DNA of 8,921 nt, taken from Blastococcus sp. (lineage in GTDB: Bacteria; Actinomycetota; Actinomycetes; Mycobacteriales; Geodermatophilaceae). The notes beneath the pieces were generated by a model. That model ran no database searches, was not told the DNA's origin, and was given only the letters and a program-made list of their open reading frames with translations. The stretch is taken from NCBI GenBank assembly GCA_025963345.1, contig JAOPUS010000190.1, positions 1 to 8,921 on the forward strand, in the 5' to 3' direction. A program made the position numbers and the translations under genes. Shown one piece after another: positions 1-6,809 of this stretch; position 1 is the stretch's first letter; every line of letters begins with the position of its first letter.

Positions 1-249
1 GCTCATCCATCCCCGGGCGAGCTCCTCGGTGACGAGGGCGAAGCAGGCCGTGGAGACCTGCACCTCACCGTAGGGCGGAGGCACGACCAGGCCGAAGACC
101 CCGAGCTGCTTCATCTGCTCGATGAGCCGTTCGGGATAGGCGTTCGCGTGCTCGAGCTCGCGGACGACCGGCCGGACCTCGTTGTCCACGAAGTCGCGGA
201 CCAGCCGGACGATCGCGCGTTCCTCATCGGACAACTGCGACGTGCTCAT
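1..249 (-). CDS. Acyl-CoA dehydrogenase, N-terminal part (cut by window edge)
   Basis: These are the first 83 codons of a leftward gene that continues past the window start. The translation begins MSTSQLSDEERAIVRLVRDF and continues with an EVRPVVRELE helix, a ...LIEQMKQLGVFGLVVPPPYG segment and TEELARGWMS. This is the pattern of the all-helical N-terminal domain of the acyl-CoA dehydrogenase (FadE) family, FAD enzymes that desaturate acyl-CoA at C2-C3 in the first step of beta-oxidation. The FAD-binding middle domain and the catalytic base lie outside the window, so chain-length or branched substrate specificity cannot be read. The ATG at 247-249 is preceded by a strong Shine-Dalgarno (GGAGGAAGG on the minus strand, plus-strand 257-265). 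The gene is divergent from the racemase gene across an 88-bp gap and probably belongs to the same catabolic locus. The family call is secure. Confidence 0.88.
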   Translation of the reverse strand, partial: MSTSQLSDEERAIVRLVRDFVDNEVRPVVRELEHANAYPERLIEQMKQLGVFGLVVPPPYGEVQVSTACFALVTEELARGWMS

Positions 250-301
250 GGGGCCCCTTCCTCCGGTGCCTCCGGCCGCCCCGGACGGCCCCGGCCGCGT
301 C

Positions 302-337
302 GTGATCATCATCACCGACCGTTGCTAGGGTTCGCGC
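302..337 (+). promoter_or_regulatory. Putative promoter of the racemase operon, with an inverted repeat at the -35 region
   Basis: TAGGGT at 326-331 fits the actinobacterial -10 pattern TANNNT. It ends six bases before the GTG start at 338, so a transcript starting at that G would have no leader. The inverted repeat GTGAT-catc-ATCAC (302-315) lies where the -35 region would be and could be an operator shared with the divergent acyl-CoA dehydrogenase gene. No good TTGACA-like -35 is seen. AGGG at 327-330 could instead act as a weak ribosome binding site. This is an inference from position and pattern only. Confidence 0.4.
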
Positions 338-1501
338 GTGCAGCCCCCCTCCGGCCCGTTGACCGGCATCCGCCTCGTCGAGCTGACCGGTCTGGGGCCC
401 GCTCCCTACGCCTGCATGCTGCTCGCCGAACTGGGCGCGGACGTGATCCGGGTCGACCGTCCGGGCAGCGGTGCACGCCTGTTCAGTCCCGAGATCGACG
501 TGCTCAACCGCAGCCGGCCCAGTGTCGCCGTCGACCTGAAGAACCCTGACGGCCGGGAGGTCCTCCTCCGTCTGCTGGACCGGGCCGACGTGCTGGTGGA
601 AGGCAATCGGCCCGGGGTGCTGGAGCGGCTCGGCGTCGGCCCGGACGAGGCCCTGGCCCGCAATCCGCGGCTGGTCTACGCGCGCATGACCGGCTGGGGA
701 CAGCATGGCCCGCTTGCCGCCCGCGCCGGTCACGACATCAACTACCTCGGCCTGACCGGCGCCCTGCACGCCATCGGGACGGCCGACAAGCCGGTGGTGC
801 CGCTGAACATCGGGGCCGACTTCGGGGGCGGGTCGATGTTCCTCGTCGTCGGGATCCTCGCCGCGCGGCTGGAGCGGGTGGGTAGCGGCCGGGGCCAGGT
901 GGTGGACGCGGCGATGGTCGACGGGGCGAGCTCGCTGGTCACGATGATCTACGGGATGCTCGGCGCCGGGCTGTGGCAGGACCGGCGCGGGACCAACCTC
1001 CTCGACGGCGGGGCGCCGTTCTACGACACCTACGCCTGCGCGGACGGCGGGCACGTCGCGGTCGGTGCGCTGGAGCCGCGGTTCTACGCCGCCCTGCTGG
1101 AGGGCACCGGTCTGACCGGTGCCCTGCCGGGTGGGCAGTACGACGTCGCCCAGTGGCCCGAGCACCGGCGGCGCTTCACCGAGGTGTTCGCCTCCCGGAC
1201 CCGCGACGAGTGGGTGGCCGCCTTCGCCGGCACCGACGCCTGCGTCACCCCGGTCCTGGGCCTGCTCGAGGCGCCGGTCGACCCGCACCTCGTGGCGCGC
1301 GGGACGTTCGTCGACCTGGACGGGGTGACGCAGCCCGGTCCCGCGCCGCGGTTCTCCCGCACGCCGGGCGCCGTCCGCGGCGGCCAGCGGCTGCCGGGGG
1401 CCGACACCCGCGAGGTGCTCGCGGAGTGGGGTTTCGCCGACGACGAGGTGGAGCAGCTCCTGGCGGCCGGCGCGGTCGCGGAGGCCCCGCCCGAGGGTTG
1501 A
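338..1501 (+). CDS. mcr: Alpha-methylacyl-CoA racemase (CaiB/BaiF CoA-transferase family III)
   Basis: A 387-residue protein, close to the roughly 360-390 residues usual for bacterial alpha-methylacyl-CoA racemases. These enzymes interconvert (2R)- and (2S)-2-methylacyl-CoA so that methyl-branched chains can enter stereospecific beta-oxidation. The N-terminal GIRLVELTGLGPAPYACMLL and ELGADVIRVDRPG segments are the family III nucleotide-fold start. GHDINY, DFGGGSMFL, GQVVDAAMVDG and VGALEPRFY match the Mycobacterium tuberculosis MCR motifs, which I recall from knowledge of that protein. The catalytic His126/Asp156/Glu241 of MCR correspond here to His132, Asp161 and Glu246. This favours racemase over a formyl-CoA or carnitine CoA-transferase, whose active-site Asp lies in a different context. 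Translation starts at GTG 338 without a good Shine-Dalgarno and may be leaderless. The crotonase gene follows after 41 bases in the same direction, which suggests an operon. Confidence 0.93.
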   Translation: MQPPSGPLTGIRLVELTGLGPAPYACMLLAELGADVIRVDRPGSGARLFSPEIDVLNRSRPSVAVDLKNPDGREVLLRLLDRADVLVEGNRPGVLERLGVGPDEALARNPRLVYARMTGWGQHGPLAARAGHDINYLGLTGALHAIGTADKPVVPLNIGADFGGGSMFLVVGILAARLERVGSGRGQVVDAAMVDGASSLVTMIYGMLGAGLWQDRRGTNLLDGGAPFYDTYACADGGHVAVGALEPRFYAALLEGTGLTGALPGGQYDVAQWPEHRRRFTEVFASRTRDEWVAAFAGTDACVTPVLGLLEAPVDPHLVARGTFVDLDGVTQPGPAPRFSRTPGAVRGGQRLPGADTREVLAEWGFADDEVEQLLAAGAVAEAPPEG

Positions 1502-1542
1502 GAGACAGCAGGACAGCGACAGCGAGCGAGGGAGGCGGACCG

Positions 1543-2289
1543 GTGGCGGACGAGGTACTGGTGGAGCGGCGCGACGGCGTCCAGGTCATCACGATCAACC
1601 GGCCGGGGGCGAAGAACGCCCTGGACCGCGCGGTGGCCGAGGGGGTGGCCGCCGCCGTCGACGAGCTCGACTCCTCCGACGACCTCCGGGTGGGTGTGCT
1701 GACCGGCGCCGGGGGAACGTTCTCCGCCGGCATGGACCTCAAGGCCTTCCTCCGCGGCGAGACGCCGACCATCGGGGACCGCGGGCTCTGCGGCATCACC
1801 CGGACCCCGCCGCGCAAGCCGCTGATCGGGGCCGTCGAGGGATGGGCGCTGGCGGGTGGCTTCGAGCTGCTGCTGGCCTGCGACCTGATCGTGGCGGCGG
1901 AGAACGCGCGGTTCGGCGTCCCCGAGGTCAAGCGATCCCTGGTGGCCGCCGAGGGAGCGGCGCTGCAGTTGACGCAGCGGGTGCCGTTCAACCTCGCGCT
2001 GGAGATGCTGCTGACCGGCGAGCCCGTGACGGCCCAACGCGCGGCGGAGATGGGGCTGGTCAACCGCGTCACCACAGAGGGGCAGGCGCTCGAGGGAGCC
2101 CTGGAACTGGCCGCCACGATCGCCGCGAACGGACCGCTCGCGGTGGCGGTCACCAAGGCGGTCGCACGGGGCACCGCCGACTGGACCCGCGCCGACGAGC
2201 TCACCGCGCCCGTGTTTGCCAGCGAGGACGCCCGCGAGGGCGCGACCGCCTTCGCGGAGAAGCGGGCCCCGGTCTGGAAGGGCCGCTGA
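1543..2289 (+). CDS. Enoyl-CoA hydratase / crotonase family protein
   Basis: A 248-residue crotonase-fold protein, slightly shorter than the usual 255-265. Enoyl-CoA hydratases add water to trans-2-enoyl-CoA, the second step of beta-oxidation. The oxyanion-hole segments are FSAGMDLKAF (about residues 60-69) and WALAGGFEL (101-109, with Gly105 as the likely second amide). Glu108 in GGFE and Glu128 in GVPE align with the two catalytic glutamates of rat enoyl-CoA hydratase (Glu144 and Glu164), so hydratase activity is plausible rather than another crotonase chemistry. The NGPLAVAVTK helix near residues 196-205 is typical of actinobacterial EchA proteins. The open frame extends far upstream inside mcr. 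The start is fixed at GTG 1543 because GGAGG at 1531-1535 sits seven bases before it and the homologous part begins there. The gene lies between mcr and the thiolase gene. Which EchA paralogue it is cannot be decided. Confidence 0.92.
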   Translation: MADEVLVERRDGVQVITINRPGAKNALDRAVAEGVAAAVDELDSSDDLRVGVLTGAGGTFSAGMDLKAFLRGETPTIGDRGLCGITRTPPRKPLIGAVEGWALAGGFELLLACDLIVAAENARFGVPEVKRSLVAAEGAALQLTQRVPFNLALEMLLTGEPVTAQRAAEMGLVNRVTTEGQALEGALELAATIAANGPLAVAVTKAVARGTADWTRADELTAPVFASEDAREGATAFAEKRAPVWKGR

Positions 2290-2348
2290 GCGGCACCCTC
2301 ACGTGTACGTGGCAAGGTGACGATAAAGGCCATCCGAAGGGGCGGGAC

Positions 2349-3503
2349 ATGCGGGACGCAGTGATCGTGGAGGCCGTGCGGACGCCGGTCGGCAAGCGCA
2401 ACGGTGGGCTGTCCGGGGTGCATCCGGCGGACCTCTCCGCGCACGTGCTCAACAGCCTCGTGCAGCGGGCCGGCGTGGACCCGGCGCTGGTCGACGACGT
2501 CATCTGGGGCTGCGTCAGCCAGGTCGGTGAGCAGACCTTCGACATCGCCCGCACGGCGGTGCTGACCGCCGGCTGGCCGGAGTCGGTGACCGGCGTGACG
2601 ATCGACCGGCAGTGCGGCTCCTCGCAGCAGTCGGTCCACTTCGCCGCGGCCGGCCTCGTCGCCGGGCATTACGACGTCGTCGTCGCCGGCGGGGTCGAGT
2701 CGATGAGCCGGGTGCCCATGGGCTCGACGATGACGGAGGACGGCGGCCGCCCGTACTCGCAGGCCTACCTCGACCGCTACGACGGCATGTTCCCCAACCA
2801 GGGGGTCGGCGCGGAGATGATCGCCGAGAAGTGGGGCCTGTCCCGCCAGCAGCTCGACGAGTTCTCGGTCGCCTCCCACGAGAAGGCCGCGGCCGCCCGC
2901 GAGGAGGGGCGCTTCGAGGCGCAGATCGCCCCGGTCACCCTGCCCGACGGCACGGTGGTGAGCCAGGACGAGGGGATCCGGCCCGGCACGACGACCGAGG
3001 TGCTGGGTGGCCTGAAGACGGTGTTCAAGCCCGAGGGCGGGGTCATCACCGCCGGCAACGCCTCGCAGATCTCCGACGGCTCAGCCGCGCTGCTGATGAT
3101 GACCGCGGAGAAGGCGCAGGAGCTCGGACTGACGCCGCTCGCCCGGGTACACACCGCCGTCCTGGCCGGTGCGGACCCGGTGATGATGCTGACCGCCCCC
3201 ATCCCGGCCACCGAGAAGGCGCTGAAGAAGTCCGGCCTGCGGATCGACGAGATCGGTGCGTTCGAGGTCAACGAGGCGTTCGCCCCCGTGCCGCTGGCCT
3301 GGCTGGCGGACCTGGGCGCCGATGCCAAGGCGCTCAACCCCAACGGCGGCGCGATCGCCCTGGGTCACCCGCTGGGCGGGTCCGGCGCCCGGCTCATGAC
3401 GACGCTGCTGCACCACATGCGGGACAACGGCATCCGCTACGGGCTGCAGACCATGTGCGAGGGCGGCGGCCAGGCCAACGCCACCATCCTCGAGCTGCTC
3501 TGA
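2349..3503 (+). CDS. Acetyl-CoA C-acyltransferase (3-ketoacyl-CoA thiolase)
   Basis: A 384-residue thiolase of normal length that cleaves 3-ketoacyl-CoA with CoA to release acetyl-CoA or propionyl-CoA, the last step of beta-oxidation. The nucleophile is Cys89 in DRQCGSSQQSVHFAAAG. The NEAF motif is at 308-311, His340 lies in NPNGGAIALGHPLGGSGAR, and Cys370 in CEGGGQAN is the second catalytic cysteine. The N-terminal thiolase domain covers about residues 3-262 and the C-terminal domain about 268-384. DRQCGSSQQ and LQTMCEGGG resemble actinobacterial FadA enzymes, including FadA5-type steroid thiolases, but substrate choice cannot be read from motifs. The ATG at 2349 has an AAGGGG ribosome binding site at 2337-2342. 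It is the last gene of the mcr set, 59 bases after the crotonase gene, and is followed by a strong hairpin. A biosynthetic acetyl-CoA acetyltransferase is the alternative reading. Confidence 0.93.
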   Translation: MRDAVIVEAVRTPVGKRNGGLSGVHPADLSAHVLNSLVQRAGVDPALVDDVIWGCVSQVGEQTFDIARTAVLTAGWPESVTGVTIDRQCGSSQQSVHFAAAGLVAGHYDVVVAGGVESMSRVPMGSTMTEDGGRPYSQAYLDRYDGMFPNQGVGAEMIAEKWGLSRQQLDEFSVASHEKAAAAREEGRFEAQIAPVTLPDGTVVSQDEGIRPGTTTEVLGGLKTVFKPEGGVITAGNASQISDGSAALLMMTAEKAQELGLTPLARVHTAVLAGADPVMMLTAPIPATEKALKKSGLRIDEIGAFEVNEAFAPVPLAWLADLGADAKALNPNGGAIALGHPLGGSGARLMTTLLHHMRDNGIRYGLQTMCEGGGQANATILELL

Positions 3504-3530
3504 ACCACCGCGGGCCGACCCCCGCCCCCT

Positions 3531-3567
3531 GACGGCCGGACCAGGCGACCCGCCTGGTCCGGCCGTC
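3531..3567. terminator. Perfect 17-bp stem hairpin between convergent genes
   Basis: The arms at 3531-3547 and 3551-3567 are exact reverse complements (GACGGCCGGACCAGGCG and its complement) around a three-base loop (3548-3550). The hairpin lies between the thiolase stop (3503) and the leftward hydrolase stop (3598), where a bidirectional terminator is expected. No U-tract follows on either strand, which is common for actinobacterial terminators. The structure is directly visible; the terminator role is inferred. Confidence 0.8.
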
Positions 3568-3597
3568 GGCGTTCCAGGCCGGAGCCGCGCCCCGTGG

Positions 3598-4485
3598 TCA
3601 GGTGCCGTGCGGCGTGCCGCCGTCCGGCCAGACCGCGAGCAGGGTCCGCACGCCGGCCACCAGCGACAGCGGCCGGTCGAGCATCGGGTGGTGGCCCGCG
3701 TCGGGCAGGTCGACCACCGAGAGGTGCCCGGCGAGCAGTCCGGCCATCTCCGTGGCCATCGCGGGGCTGACCATGCCCTTCTCGCACCGGAACAGCGCGA
3801 CGGGACCGGTCAGCTGGGGCAGCAGCTGGGTGAGCAGCGGGCGCGTCCCCCAGAAGTTCGGATCGAACTTCCACCGCCACCCGTCGCCGTCCTGGCGCAG
3901 CGATCCGCGGGCGACGTGGTCCCGGACGTAGGGAAGCAGTACATCCTGCGCGGGGATGGTCCGGAAGTGGGCCATCGCCTCCTCGGCGGTCGGGTACGGC
4001 CGGTGCGGCCGTCTCCGGTCGCGGAGCCGCTCGTCCTCCGGCGGCTGCCGGTCGATCGGGGAGTCGATGACCGCGACGGCCGAGACGGCCCCGGGGCTCT
4101 CGACGCCGATGGTCAGGGCGACCCACCCGCCCATGCTGTGCCCCAGGACGACGGGGCGGTCGAGCTCCTCGGCCGCGGCCACGGCGACGACCTCGCGGGC
4201 CCAGAGCTTCATGTCGTAGGCGTCCCGCCGGTCGCTGTCGCCGTGCCCGGTGAGGTCCACGGCGACGATCCGGTGCGAGTGCAGCTGCGGCGCGATGTGG
4301 TCCCACCAGCCCGAGTGCGCGGCGCCGCCGTGCACCAGGACGAGGCCGGGCAGCGAGCGGTCGCCCCACACCCGGTAGTGGACGCGCGCGCCCTCGACCT
4401 CGACGTCCCGATGTTCCGGTGTTGCGGCGAGCGCCTGCTCGAACCACTCGGGGGCGGCAGCCTCGTCCGCTCCGGGGCGGGACAT
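3598..4485 (-). CDS. Alpha/beta-fold hydrolase
   Basis: A 295-residue soluble protein with the alpha/beta-hydrolase core. LVLVHGGAAHSGWWDHIAP (about residues 48-66) supplies the HGG oxyanion turn, AVDLTGHGDS (75-84) is the usual loop after strand 4, and the nucleophile elbow GHSMGG (115-120) places Ser117. DAGHHPMLDRP (262-272) gives the catalytic histidine, probably His265. The acid is not obvious: the place after the next-to-last core strand reads RCEKGMVSP, so Glu235 or Asp141 (VIDSPI) are candidates. A cap region of about residues 145-215 is rich in Arg, Trp and Phe. No signal peptide or membrane segment is seen. The ATG at 4483-4485 has a strong Shine-Dalgarno (AGGAGGAG, plus-strand 4492-4499). 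Esterase, epoxide hydrolase-like and C-C hydrolase functions are all possible, so the substrate is unknown. The gene is convergent with the thiolase gene and divergent from the DUF1905 gene. Confidence 0.88.
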   Translation of the reverse strand: MSRPGADEAAAPEWFEQALAATPEHRDVEVEGARVHYRVWGDRSLPGLVLVHGGAAHSGWWDHIAPQLHSHRIVAVDLTGHGDSDRRDAYDMKLWAREVVAVAAAEELDRPVVLGHSMGGWVALTIGVESPGAVSAVAVIDSPIDRQPPEDERLRDRRRPHRPYPTAEEAMAHFRTIPAQDVLLPYVRDHVARGSLRQDGDGWRWKFDPNFWGTRPLLTQLLPQLTGPVALFRCEKGMVSPAMATEMAGLLAGHLSVVDLPDAGHHPMLDRPLSLVAGVRTLLAVWPDGGTPHGT

Positions 4486-4535
4486 GCGGTACTCCTCCTA
4501 CGACGACCCGCCGGGCGGTCGGCACGGGCACCTGC

Positions 4536-4593
4536 ACGCTACCCAGCCGATGAGTTCGGCGTGGCGGCGGCGTCTAGGTCACTGACAGGTCAG
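4536..4593. promoter_or_regulatory. Divergent control region with overlapping palindromes
   Basis: This is the core of the 126-bp gap between the leftward hydrolase and the rightward DUF1905 gene. GTCA-c-TGAC (4578-4586) overlaps CTGAC-ag-GTCAG (4582-4593), and AGGTCA occurs twice in direct orientation (4576-4581 and 4587-4592). A TANNNT-type -10 for the hydrolase, TAGCGT on the minus strand, lies at plus-strand 4536-4541. Operator and promoter roles are inferred. No -35 consensus is recognised. Confidence 0.35.
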
Positions 4594-4611
4594 GACGGGA
4601 AGGGACGTGCA

Positions 4612-4917
4612 ATGAGTCGAGCACCTACGGGCAGGACGACGAACGGCCCGCTGGACGTGGAGTTCACCGCCACGATGGTCCGGAGCCCGACCCCGGGCGG
4701 GTGGGCCTATGTGCAGATGCCCGGGTCCGCCGAGTACTTCGGGACCCGCGGCCTGGTGAAGGTCCGCGGCAGCGTCGACGGGCACCCGTTCGAGAGCTCC
4801 TTCATGGCGCTCGGCGACGGGACGCACAAGCTGCCGGTGCGGTCCGACGTCCGGAAGGCGATCGGGAAGCAGGCAGGCGACACGGTGACCGTGCACCTGG
4901 AGGAGCGCCTCAGCTGA
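4612..4917 (+). CDS. DUF1905 domain-containing small protein
   Basis: A 101-residue protein made almost entirely of one DUF1905-like beta-barrel domain. After a short polar N-terminus come LDVEFTATMV (residues 14-23), GGWAYVQMPGSAEYFGTRG (29-47), VKVRGSVDGHPFESS (49-63), the GDGTHKLPVRSDVRKAIGK segment (68-86) and GDTVTVHLEERL at the end. This order is typical of the family. DUF1905 proteins are often found alone or fused to a YdeI/OmpD-associated domain; that second domain is absent here. The biochemical function is not established. The ATG at 4612 is preceded by GGGAAGGGA (4597-4605), a good ribosome binding site. No signal peptide or membrane segment is present, so it is probably cytoplasmic. 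The gene converges on the antiporter gene with only 19 bases between the stops and no room for a separate terminator hairpin. Confidence 0.88.
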   Translation: MSRAPTGRTTNGPLDVEFTATMVRSPTPGGWAYVQMPGSAEYFGTRGLVKVRGSVDGHPFESSFMALGDGTHKLPVRSDVRKAIGKQAGDTVTVHLEERLS

Positions 4918-4936
4918 CCGATCTCCGCCCGAGGAG

Positions 4937-6625
4937 TCAGCGAGTGCTCCGCGAGGGGAGCAGTCCCTCCTCGTGGTCGAGCTCGCGCTCGAGCGTGCGC
5001 AGGCTCTCGTCGGGGAGCCGGCCGACGTCGCGCCAGCGCAGCAGCTCCCCGCGCTGGGCCTCGATGACCGAACGCCGCAGCCGCAGCGCCGCCTCGTACT
5101 CCGGTGACAGCGGGATCTCCCCGGCCTCGGCGTTGTCCAGGAAGTCCAGGCGGCGCTTGTACCGGGCCAGGCGCGTGCGCAGCTGCGCACGAATGCCGGC
5201 GATCGCCCGGTCGTCGACGTCGTCGTGCTGCTCGGCCTCCATGTCGTCGAGCCGGGCCAGCGCGGCTTCCACCGACGCCGCCCGTGCCTCGTTGCGCAGC
5301 CGTGCCTGGTCCGCCTGGTCGGCGCGCAGACCCAGCGCCCGCACCAGCGGAGCGAAGGTGAGGCCCTGGCCGACGAGGGTGACGAGGACGGCCAGGAAGG
5401 CGCAGAAGAGCAGCAGGTTCCGGTCGGGGAACGGGCTGCCGTCGTCGGTGACCATCGGCAGGGTGAAGATCGCCGCCAGGCTGATGACCCCGCGGGTGCC
5501 CGCCCAGCTCAGGACGACGATCTCCCGCCCGGTGAGCCGCCCGGGGGAGGCCCCCGTCCAGCCATCGTGCGGTGCGCTGTCCGGTTCGCCGTCCCCGTCG
5601 AGATCCTGGTCGGTCAGCCGCGTGTGCAGCGACTGCGGCAGGTGCTCGGTGAGCCACAGCCACAGCGGGCGTACCAGCAGCACGACGCCGACGGTGATCA
5701 GCGAGGCCGTCACGATCGTCGAGGTGTCGTACTGGCCGAGGCCGCGGATGACGTTGGGCAGCTGCTGGCCGATGAGCAGGAAGACGAACCCCTCCAGCAG
5801 GAAGTCGACGAGCCGCCACACCGCGTCGGTCTGCAGCCGGCTGGCGCCCGAGACCCAGCTCGGGCTGGTGTGGCCGATGATCAGCCCTGCGACGACCACG
5901 GCCAGCACGCCCGACACGTGCAGCGACTCGCCGAGCAGGTAGGCGACGAAGGGCGTCGCCAGGGACACGGCGTTCGACGACAGGGGGTCTCTGCGCAGCC
6001 GACGGAGCGGCCGGATGCCGAAGGCGACCGCGACGCCCACAGCCACGCCCCCGACCGACGCGAACAGGAACTGACCGAGTGCGGCCGGCGCGGAGAAGTC
6101 GTTCCCGCGTGCCGCCGAGACGGCGACGGCCAGGATGGTGAGCGCGGTGGCGTCGTTGAGCAGCCCCTCGCCCTGGATCAGCGTGATCAGCCGCGGTGGC
6201 AGGCCCGCCTTCCGGCCGACGGCGAGCGCCGCCACCGGGTCGGGAGGCGCCACCGCGGCACCCAGCGCGATGCCGGCGGCCAGCGTCGCGCCGGGGACGA
6301 ACACATCGAAGCCGATCCCGATCAGCAGGGCCGTCGCCAGCACCAGGAGCACCGACAGGCTCACCACGGTCCGCAGGTTGCGCCGGATCGCGGTGAGCGA
6401 GGAGTCCAGTGCGGCGCTGTAGAGCAGCGGCGGGAGAACGAGGGTCAGGACGAGATCGGGCTGCAGGGTGAGGTTCGGCCCCGGCAGGAAGGCGTAGGCG
6501 ATCCCGACGAGGGTCAGCAGGGCGGCGGCGGGCAGCCCCGTCCGCTCGGCGACCCAACGCACCCCCACGATGACGGCCACCCCGCCGAGGACCAGCAGCA
6601 ACATCGTCTCGGCGCTCACCGCCAC
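4937..6625 (-). CDS. Na+/H+ antiporter, CPA1 (NhaP-like) family
   Basis: A 562-residue membrane protein with about 12-13 hydrophobic segments between residues 8 and 430, followed by a charged cytoplasmic tail. It exchanges Na+ (or K+) for H+ for pH and salt balance. CPA1 signatures are GAAVAPPDPVAAL (122-134, with the conserved Asp129), GEGLLNDATAL (152-162, with Asn157-Asp158 as the probable ion-binding pair) and SWAGTRGVISLAAIFTLP (373-390). The tail, about residues 436-550, is rich in Arg, Glu and Asp and probably helical or coiled. The loop at 339-349 before the TRG segment carries DxDxDGxxD (see findings). The longest start is GTG 6623-6625. A GTG two codons later (6617-6619) has better spacing to AGAGGA and may be the true start. 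The gene is convergent with the DUF1905 gene. No clear promoter is seen in the 46 bases upstream, so transcription could begin farther upstream or read through from rnj. Confidence 0.92.
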   Translation of the reverse strand: MAVSAETMLLLVLGGVAVIVGVRWVAERTGLPAAALLTLVGIAYAFLPGPNLTLQPDLVLTLVLPPLLYSAALDSSLTAIRRNLRTVVSLSVLLVLATALLIGIGFDVFVPGATLAAGIALGAAVAPPDPVAALAVGRKAGLPPRLITLIQGEGLLNDATALTILAVAVSAARGNDFSAPAALGQFLFASVGGVAVGVAVAFGIRPLRRLRRDPLSSNAVSLATPFVAYLLGESLHVSGVLAVVVAGLIIGHTSPSWVSGASRLQTDAVWRLVDFLLEGFVFLLIGQQLPNVIRGLGQYDTSTIVTASLITVGVVLLVRPLWLWLTEHLPQSLHTRLTDQDLDGDGEPDSAPHDGWTGASPGRLTGREIVVLSWAGTRGVISLAAIFTLPMVTDDGSPFPDRNLLLFCAFLAVLVTLVGQGLTFAPLVRALGLRADQADQARLRNEARAASVEAALARLDDMEAEQHDDVDDRAIAGIRAQLRTRLARYKRRLDFLDNAEAGEIPLSPEYEAALRLRRSVIEAQRGELLRWRDVGRLPDESLRTLERELDHEEGLLPSRSTR

Positions 6626-6671
6626 ATCCTCTCGGACCCCTCTCCCGGCCGCGGCGTGACAGGCTGGCGCC

Positions 6672-6809
6672 TCAGACGGCGGCGCGGACGGCGGCGGCGA
6701 TCTCGGTCGCGTACCGGGTCACGGACTCCTCGACGAGTTCCCGGGGCAGGCCGCCCCGGTCGACCTGGCCGAAGAAGCGGTCCAGCCCGAGCAGCGCGTG
6801 GGCAAGATC
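6672..6809 (-). pseudogene. 3' remnant of an unidentified gene (45 codons and stop, no start)
   Basis: In the minus frame ending at TGA 6672-6674 there is an uninterrupted stretch of 45 codons. About 42 of them end in G or C, which is the coding pattern of this genome. It reads DLAHALLGLDRFFGQ, then VDRGGLPRELVEESVTRY, and ends ATEIAAAVRAAV. These amphipathic helices resemble the C-terminal end of a helical regulator such as a TetR-family protein, but that is only an impression. In the same frame a stop is met at 6834-6836, inside the RNase J gene. No ATG, GTG or TTG lies before the last quarter of the stretch, and its 5' end coincides with the rnj stop. It therefore looks like the tail of a gene whose front was lost. 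Chance openness in GC-rich DNA is the alternative. Confidence 0.4.

Noticed and set aside
973..1542. An upstream extension of the crotonase reading frame inside the racemase gene.
   Set aside because: The extension is out of frame with the racemase and Arg/Pro-rich. The ribosome binding site and the start of crotonase homology place the start at 1543.
1245..2879. A long leftward open frame across the crotonase and thiolase genes.
   Set aside because: It spans two well-supported genes on the other strand and its translation has no family features.
3437..4537. A leftward open frame overlapping the alpha/beta hydrolase in another reading frame.
   Set aside because: It is Arg/Ala/Pro-rich with no motif and lies over a gene with a GHSMGG elbow and a strong ribosome binding site.
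4918..4936. A possible terminator between the convergent DUF1905 and antiporter genes.
   Set aside because: Only 19 bases separate the stops and no hairpin of useful length is present. Termination, if any, must occur inside the opposing gene.
6661..6672. A small inverted repeat, AGGC-tggc-GCCT, upstream of the antiporter gene.
   Set aside because: Four base pairs in GC-rich DNA is expected by chance, and no U-tract follows.
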